From: Vanessa cardui
Lineage: Eukaryota > Arthropoda > Insecta > Lepidoptera > Nymphalidae
NCBI RefSeq assembly: GCF_905220365.1
Contig: NC_061125.1
Span: 13,967,831-14,031,830 of the forward strand
Length of the DNA: 64,000 nt
Reading direction: 5' to 3'
A program made the translations under genes and the position numbers. The notes beneath the pieces were generated by a model. It saw only the letters and a program-made list of their open reading frames with translations. It had not been told where the DNA came from and made no database searches. Shown in pieces: positions 58,534 through 64,000 of this stretch. The number at the start of each line of letters is the position of its first letter. Position 1 is the first letter of the stretch.

Positions 58534-59246
58534 AGAATCATAATCGAACTATAAATATACGGAACCCCACAAAGCAAAAAATTACATTTTATTGTCTTCA
58601 TACAATCCCTATATAAGTCGAATTCAATCCCATTCAAATCAATGTTAAACAATAGTAAAGAGTAATTAAAATATATACAAAAACATAAATCACATAACTG
58701 GGTAGTTTATTTAATAAAAAGGTTTGAGCAAAAACTTTTAATACCAATTCGCGTTTATAATGCTGGTCGTTTTTAAATTGCGTCCTAAAACCAATCAATT
58801 CTTCATAACATAATAGTAATTTCATATTAAGAACGCATAGAAACTTTTTATGTAATATATATCTTGTTATTCAAGACATATGTATACATAAATTTCTTGT
58901 TTCGAAACACACTATAGGAATTTCTAAAGGACTATTTACAAATCGAACATTACGCAGTCAATACATTGGCTGGATCGAATTAATGTGCAAGACATATTCT
59001 GTATAGTTAAAAGTTCAACGAAGTGATTATAAACAAAACAAATAAATCAGAATTAAAATAAAAAATGAGGTTTTATATTTTCCTATAAATTTAACTTATA
59101 TGTTACATTTCAAAACCCCAAATTAAAAATGCTTTACAAATAAAAAGCACATTTAGCGTACAATCCATTACCGAAGAAACTTCAACAAAAAATTGTTGTT
59201 TCATTTAAACGTCATACTGAAGTATGATGAAACTAATGGATTATAA
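58534..59246. other. AT-rich DNA, nothing assigned
   Basis: Unique AT-rich sequence. Confidence 0.4.
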
Positions 59247-59496
59247 GAGATGGGCCAATGCTTAAAACCCTTGCTTCTTAAAGAAGGATTACGGGTTCAA
59301 ACCAAGACGCTAAGTATTTGATGTCCTCGATGTATATTCATAAGTTATCTCACGAATGACAATAAAGGAAAACAATCCATAATGTATCTAATTTTAATAT
59401 TTTTTTGCAACACGTGTCCACCAATAAAAACCTAAACTTCTCCTCAAAGGAAGAGGACACCTAAGTTCAGCTGTGGATATTTAAAGACTATTACTA
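59247..59496 (+). mobile_element. tRNA-derived SINE (family A), very old copy
   Basis: AGAGATGGGCCAATGCTTAA (box A region), ACGGGTTCAAACCAAGAC (box B), AACACGTGTCCACCAATAAA and CTCCTCAAAGGAAGAGGACA preserve the order of A at low identity. Confidence 0.7.
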
Positions 59497-60207
59497 AACT
59501 TTGTTTTTCTTATTTTATGAATGTTTTTAGTAATAACCTCTTTACGCCTGAAGCTGATAATATCGTATGTAATTTAATAAAGAGTAGACAAACCGAGAGC
59601 CATTGGATATCGCAACGAACATTAAAGCAGTATGGAGAAATAAACTCTGAATTTTCGCTATAAGAGAAGTCGAGCAGTAAATTGATAGTGGTATGGTAAC
59701 TAACAAACACTATTTTATAATAATATATAATCATTATATACGTAATCATAGTTGCCCCTTTTTCTTAATAAATAAGCTATTTAATTAATATTATTAAATG
59801 CATAATAATGCTTGACAATTATTTCATTATTTTGATAATTTAGCAGATTTCTATTACCTGTAACGATTAAATTCGTTTATGCCTATATTTTATAATTTAA
59901 TAAATAAAATAAAGAGTTTGGACTAGGTTGAAGACGTTACAAAAATGTTTCAAATAAATACTGAATACATTTCATTTTAATAAATATATTTTAAACCTCT
60001 TTTATAACTAGAATGTTTAAGTATGCAATGGAATATACAATTCCTATGTTAAATTGGACTTAGTGTAATAATATAGGCTCATTATGCGATAAACGTACGA
60101 AGCGCAAGCGACGTCGCGCGCTTAACGCAAACACGACTTTATATTTCAATTATTTAAGTAACCAGACACTTGTTCACTACTTTAATACACTCATTGAATA
60201 TATATAT
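59497..60207. other. AT-rich DNA, short GC patch near 60090
   Basis: AAGCGCAAGCGACGTCGCGC near 60100 is an isolated CpG-rich spot. Otherwise nothing is assigned. Confidence 0.35.
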
Positions 60208-60482
60208 ACTAGCTGTGCCCGCGATCTTGTAGGCGTTTGATTTTAACAATAAAAAATATTATTGTAACCTAAGTTACTCATTATATCATTGAAAGTCCCG
60301 TCAGAATCGGATCAGTCGTTCCAGAGATTAGCCGGCGCAAACAGACAGACAGAGAGACAGACAAAAATTAAAAAATATATATATGTCGGTATATGTACCG
60401 CGTATAAATACATATATGCATTGATTAATAAACGGCTATTTTAATAACACAAACAGACGCTCCTTTATTATATGTATGTATA
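60208..60482 (+). repeat. Family D repeat, full length
   Basis: ACTAGCTGTGCCCGCGATCT, GTAACCTAAGTTACTCATTA, CGTTCCAGAGATTAGCCGGC, an ACAGACAGACAGAGAGAC run, ACGGCTATTTTAATAACACA and a TATATGTATGTATA end. Confidence 0.8.
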
Positions 60483-60559
60483 AGACAATCGGCTGCAATT
60501 TTTAATGATGATTTAATCATATTTGATTTATCGAAATATAAATCAAATAAGATGATAAT

Positions 60560-61330
60560 AATTCAAATTCCGAACTGAAGCGATTCAACAAAAAGGTATG
60601 CGTAAATCGACGATTAAGACGGCACTTATTCGAACGACTAAATCTGAAACGCCCGTCACCGGGTCTGGTATCATAAATTAAACAATTAATTTTAATTTTA
60701 TTGTAGGAGCCATTGCTTTCGCGTCGACTTAAAGCGTGATTTGCGAGGCAAAGCCGCCGCCGCCGCCGCCATCTGCCTTATCATTAAGCGTTCACGATCC
60801 TTTGGCCGCGTCCCGCAATGCGCTATAATTGTTGGCGAATAAAAGAACTCAACTAAAAGGGTTCCACGTGGAACACGAAACACCCCAGCAAAAAGTCGCC
60901 ATTGTAATAGACTTCATAAAAATTAACCTATTTTTCAAAGAAAAGTAATGAGAATTTAACCTTGCGGAATACGGTCAAAGCTCGTTCGTATAAAAGCAGC
61001 GCTGAAAAATATTTCTCCTTAAGTTATTCAAAAACCTCACGAAAAGTACAACAGTTCTTTAAGCCAGCTCTTACAAAAGATTTCAGTCAGACCAGTGTCG
61101 ACTCGCTCTTTAATTTAAATTTAAAGGAACGACTTTAATGCAACTTTATACTAACTACGGTTACGAGGTCTAAAGCAAATTACACTAGACGCTTTTAATT
61201 AACACGAAATAAAAATGTATGGACAAAAAGTGACAGATTTTTATACGACAAAGTTGGTGTCAAAAAAGGAATCGGGAATTTCCGCTTTTATGATTTATGG
61301 CTTAGGAAGTTCATTTCACAAACGAATTAA
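60560..61330. other. Unique higher-GC block with extended E-box
   Basis: Contains (GCC)6 at 60753-60770, CTTTGGCCGCGTCCCGCAAT and the perfect 14-bp palindrome GTTCCACGTGGAAC at 60861-60874. A minus-strand frame (60698-60883) encodes six alanines from the GCC run and has no other motif. Candidate regulatory DNA. Confidence 0.35.
60861..60874. promoter_or_regulatory. Extended E-box palindrome
   Basis: GTTCCACGTGGAAC is fully palindromic around the CACGTG core used by bHLH factors. The 11-mer TTCCACGTGGA recurs at 63780-63790. Confidence 0.4.
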
Positions 61331-62339
61331 ATAAAACAACCCTAAATGAGACAAAGAATACAACTATACTAATATTAAAAAGGGATAAACATTGTTTGCT
61401 TTGTATGTATCGCCGTAATTATTAAATAATAAATGAGTTAGTGCTATATGATATAAGTTATGTTTATATCATATCATTCTCTTTATTAATAATTTGCACC
61501 CGTAGCGAGGCGAGTCGCCAATATCATAAGGTAAAAAGTGAGAGTAAGTAAAAACCTAATAATAAATAGGAATTGATCTCACTCACACGCGCCGCTCTTT
61601 AAGTTATCGACATCGTCGTATTCAAAACTACAATCTCAACATAGAACAGATATAACCATATTATGGATAAACTGGTGAAATACTATCCACAATCTGACGA
61701 ATCCATTAAAACAGCAACATTACTGAACAAAGACAAACTCTGAGTCAATGATAAAGTCGTCTTCGAAGTGTTTAATGTAAAGTTTCCGACTACAATTTAC
61801 AAAACAAAAAAATCAGATTATGATGCCTGGCAATTCGAGCACATTAAAACATCATAATAATTGTAAATAAAGATATATAACAATGACAAGGACAGCATGT
61901 CTATATAAATAAAACAACAATATTAATAAATAAAAATATTACCAGCGTGTATTCACATAATCTAACATATATTTTTTGCTGTCCTTATTCTAACATTAGT
62001 CATCTGACACACACTAAGGCAACTTGTAAACACGAATATCACTCGTACTATTACACGCCGACAAAATGTATTTAAAGCAAAAACAAAGATCGTACGTTAC
62101 TATAGTCTTATATTGGATACTTCATTGTGAAAATTATGGATTATTAAATGTTAATTTTGGTTTTTTATTTTCAATTTAAGCCAACACAGATTCGTAATCC
62201 AATTTTAGTCTTAATTAACCGTACGTAACAATTAAGTAACATAATGCAGAGTAAGATAAAATGTTCCATATAAATTAAGTAAAACGGAATTCTTCTCGAT
62301 TTTTCTCTAATTCCATATATTAATGTTAAGAATTAAACT
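61331..62339. other. AT-rich DNA, nothing assigned
   Basis: Unique AT-rich DNA. A small hairpin (ATGATATA...TATATCAT) lies near 61447-61475. No gene. Confidence 0.4.
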
Positions 62340-62910
62340 AATAAATAATAATATGTTGATTGTGAGTTCGCGGCCACAGAGACCTTTGCTTTTCTAAAAC
62401 CATAAGCGATGAACAGTATAAACTGCAAATGTTATTTCAAACCTGACTTCTTACCATTAACTCAGCTCAGCATTAAACAGCCACGTCACAGTAAACCTTA
62501 AATAAATATACATTTGATATAAACGTCCTGAATTAAGCATACTCTTATGCGAATTGAATTCAAGCCGCTGTTTAAATTGCATAAACTTCAAGTGAACCGG
62601 TGAAGGAGTGCATATATTGAGTGCATCTGTACAAAAAGGTACAATCTCGTCGAGATAGGATAACAAGATAACGACCGTGGAGCGGCAGACTTAGACAGAT
62701 AAAAACATGGGGAGCCTACGCGAAGACGTGTACCTTATTTACTTAAACGGGGCCCGCATTAAGTGCCCCCGGAGGAACTTTCTCAAACTTTACCATTTCA
62801 CGTCACGGTGCATTCCCTTTTAATTAGTTTGTTAAAACGCATTATGCAGTTTTAATAAAATATTTTAAAACTAAGGGGCTAAGTTAAATCCACTACATAA
62901 AACATTTAAC
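62340..62910. other. Unique higher-GC noncoding block
   Basis: GTTCGCGGCCACAGAGACCT near 62368, CGTGGAGCGGCAGACTTAGA near 62676 and AACGGGGCCCGCATTAAGTG with CCCCCGGAGGAACTTTCTC near 62746. Homeodomain-core words (TTAATTAG) occur. No supported frame. Confidence 0.35.
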
Positions 62911-63170
62911 GATTACCCTCCCCGTTTTAAAGCTAAGGATAAAGGAAAAGTTATAAGGAAATGGCGCATAAATTGTTTCTTGCAATGAAGAGATAATTTT
63001 CTTAATCACTTTAAACTCGGTAAATAGTGAAAATAAATAATAAGACGTTTTAAATGAAATTGTAAGAAATAAAATCTACTCGCTACCGGCTATACAAAGA
63101 GATATATATTAAATACTAATTATACCTCCCGACTTTTATGATATTATAGGGGTTAGTCGTCATGTGTTAA

Positions 63171-63294
63171 GTATAAAAAGTAGCCTATGTTCTTCCTTAG
63201 GCCTTCGATTCAGGCTCAATGATACCGTTTATGAGCAATAGAAAGACTGTCAGCCAGACACACAGACCGACTTAGTTTGGCATTTATTATATTA
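63171..63294 (+). repeat. Family E repeat, degraded
   Basis: AGTATAAAAAGTAGCCTATG, TTCTTCCTTAGGCCTTCGAT, CAGCCAGACACACAGACCGA and TTGGCATTTATTATATTA follow E. Confidence 0.6.
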
Positions 63295-63399
63295 ACGCCA
63301 TGTAATTTCTTAATAAATTAGACCTAAGAAGACTACGAAATAAATCCCAAAAAAGTGCCACTGAATTGAATAGTGCTCTACATGTGTTAGTAATTAACT

Positions 63400-63560
63400 A
63401 GCTGAACTTACCGTTTTACGCGCACAAAATACATAAAACTTAAACTTCCAACCCCGTTTTACTCCCCTTAGACGTGTAATTTCATAAAAATCGTTCTTAG
63501 CTTATTTCTACACCTTATATGAAACCTACCTGCCAAATTTCAATTTTGTCAGAAAACTGC
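63400..63560 (+). repeat. Family M repeat fragment
   Basis: AACTTCCAACCCCGTTTTAC, TCCCCTTAGACGTGTAATTT, AAATCGTTCTTAGC and ACCTGCCAAATTTC parallel the second unit of the 22330 copy. Confidence 0.5.
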
Positions 63561-63774
63561 ATGAAGCAGCGTGCTGATCCTAAACAACAATTTTTAACGC
63601 AATCTAATGGACACATAGATATCCCAGATCCAAATTTATATAAGTTTGCAACAAATACATCAAGCTATATTTCATATACCTGGATTTATATAATTGCTCG
63701 GCTGCGTCTTATTTAATATTCCATATATTATTTCACAGTCGTGTGTTTTATGTAAATATTATGGTCATAGTTTT

Positions 63775-64000
63775 GTGTATTCCACGTGGATGTTCGACGC
63801 CCCCATCCACCTCCATTTATCTATAACCTGTGAACAAGTCGCTGTACTCTGCCCACTCGCGTGACACTCTCGACGGCTACGGCGTGAGAAATTGCCTGCA
63901 CCATTGCTTGAATTACTCCTTATGAAAAACGAATACTTAAATTAATTTATATATATTCCATTCTCGAACAAATAAACTCTATCCTTTTGTGACTTACGCC
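63775..64000. other. Unique GC-richer block at window end
   Basis: Starts at the second TTCCACGTGGA (63780-63790) and includes GTCGCTGTACTCTGCCCACT and CGACGGCTACGGCGTGAGAA. No frame; it runs off the window. Confidence 0.3.

Noticed and set aside
60698..60883. Frame with an alanine run
   Set aside because: The alanines come from a (GCC)6 microsatellite and nothing else supports coding.

Overview
The window looks like lepidopteran nuclear DNA, probably from a butterfly and possibly a nymphalid; the family-level guess rests on repeat types recognised from memory. It is AT-rich and full of short interspersed repeats: tRNA-headed SINEs, a retroelement tail ending in GATTTT repeats, and several non-autonomous families carrying runs such as CAGACAGACAGAC. 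There are no rRNA genes, no bacterial operons, no CRISPR array and no complete host gene.

The one large coding unit is a nearly intact RTE-type non-LTR retrotransposon at 13340-16597. It is flanked by a perfect 13-bp target-site duplication and encodes an endonuclease-reverse transcriptase interrupted by a single in-frame TGA. A decayed C-terminal remnant of a related RTE lies at 33260-33469 on the minus strand. The commonest SINE (about a dozen copies or fragments) has a 3' end resembling the 3' end of this RTE. The simplest reading is a LINE/SINE pair, in which the RTE machinery moves the SINE by recognising a shared tail.

Host coding capacity is limited to two candidate internal exons, both on the minus strand, both phase 0/0 and both with plausible splice sites. 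One at 57655-57774 encodes a hydrophobic, membrane-like segment. One at 23774-23899 has a PKD-like beta-sandwich signature. If either is real, most of the window is intron of a large minus-strand gene or genes. A GC-rich open frame at 20464-20703 is unassigned.

Repeat families are labelled here by letter. A = tRNA-derived SINE. B = about 290-bp interspersed element starting near TATGGTATAGGTTGGCGGAC. C = retroelement 3' tail with GATTTT repeats. D, E, F, L and M = non-autonomous families. J = a second tRNA-derived SINE. T = a MITE with about 33-bp terminal inverted repeats. Several are nested: C inside T at 51.5 kb, C inside B at 27.5 kb, and a 156-bp palindromic insert inside E at 45.0 kb. 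Each nest gives an insertion order.

Between repeats, many islands of unique, higher-GC, CpG-containing sequence (for example 1-640, 4130-4640, 19260-20060, 33530-33895, 36540-37110, 45540-46560, 47340-47690, 60560-61330, 62340-62910, 63775-64000) stand out from the AT-rich background. They lack convincing reading frames and look like candidate conserved regulatory DNA. This is inference, because no alignment could be run. I found no convincing undescribed multi-gene system.
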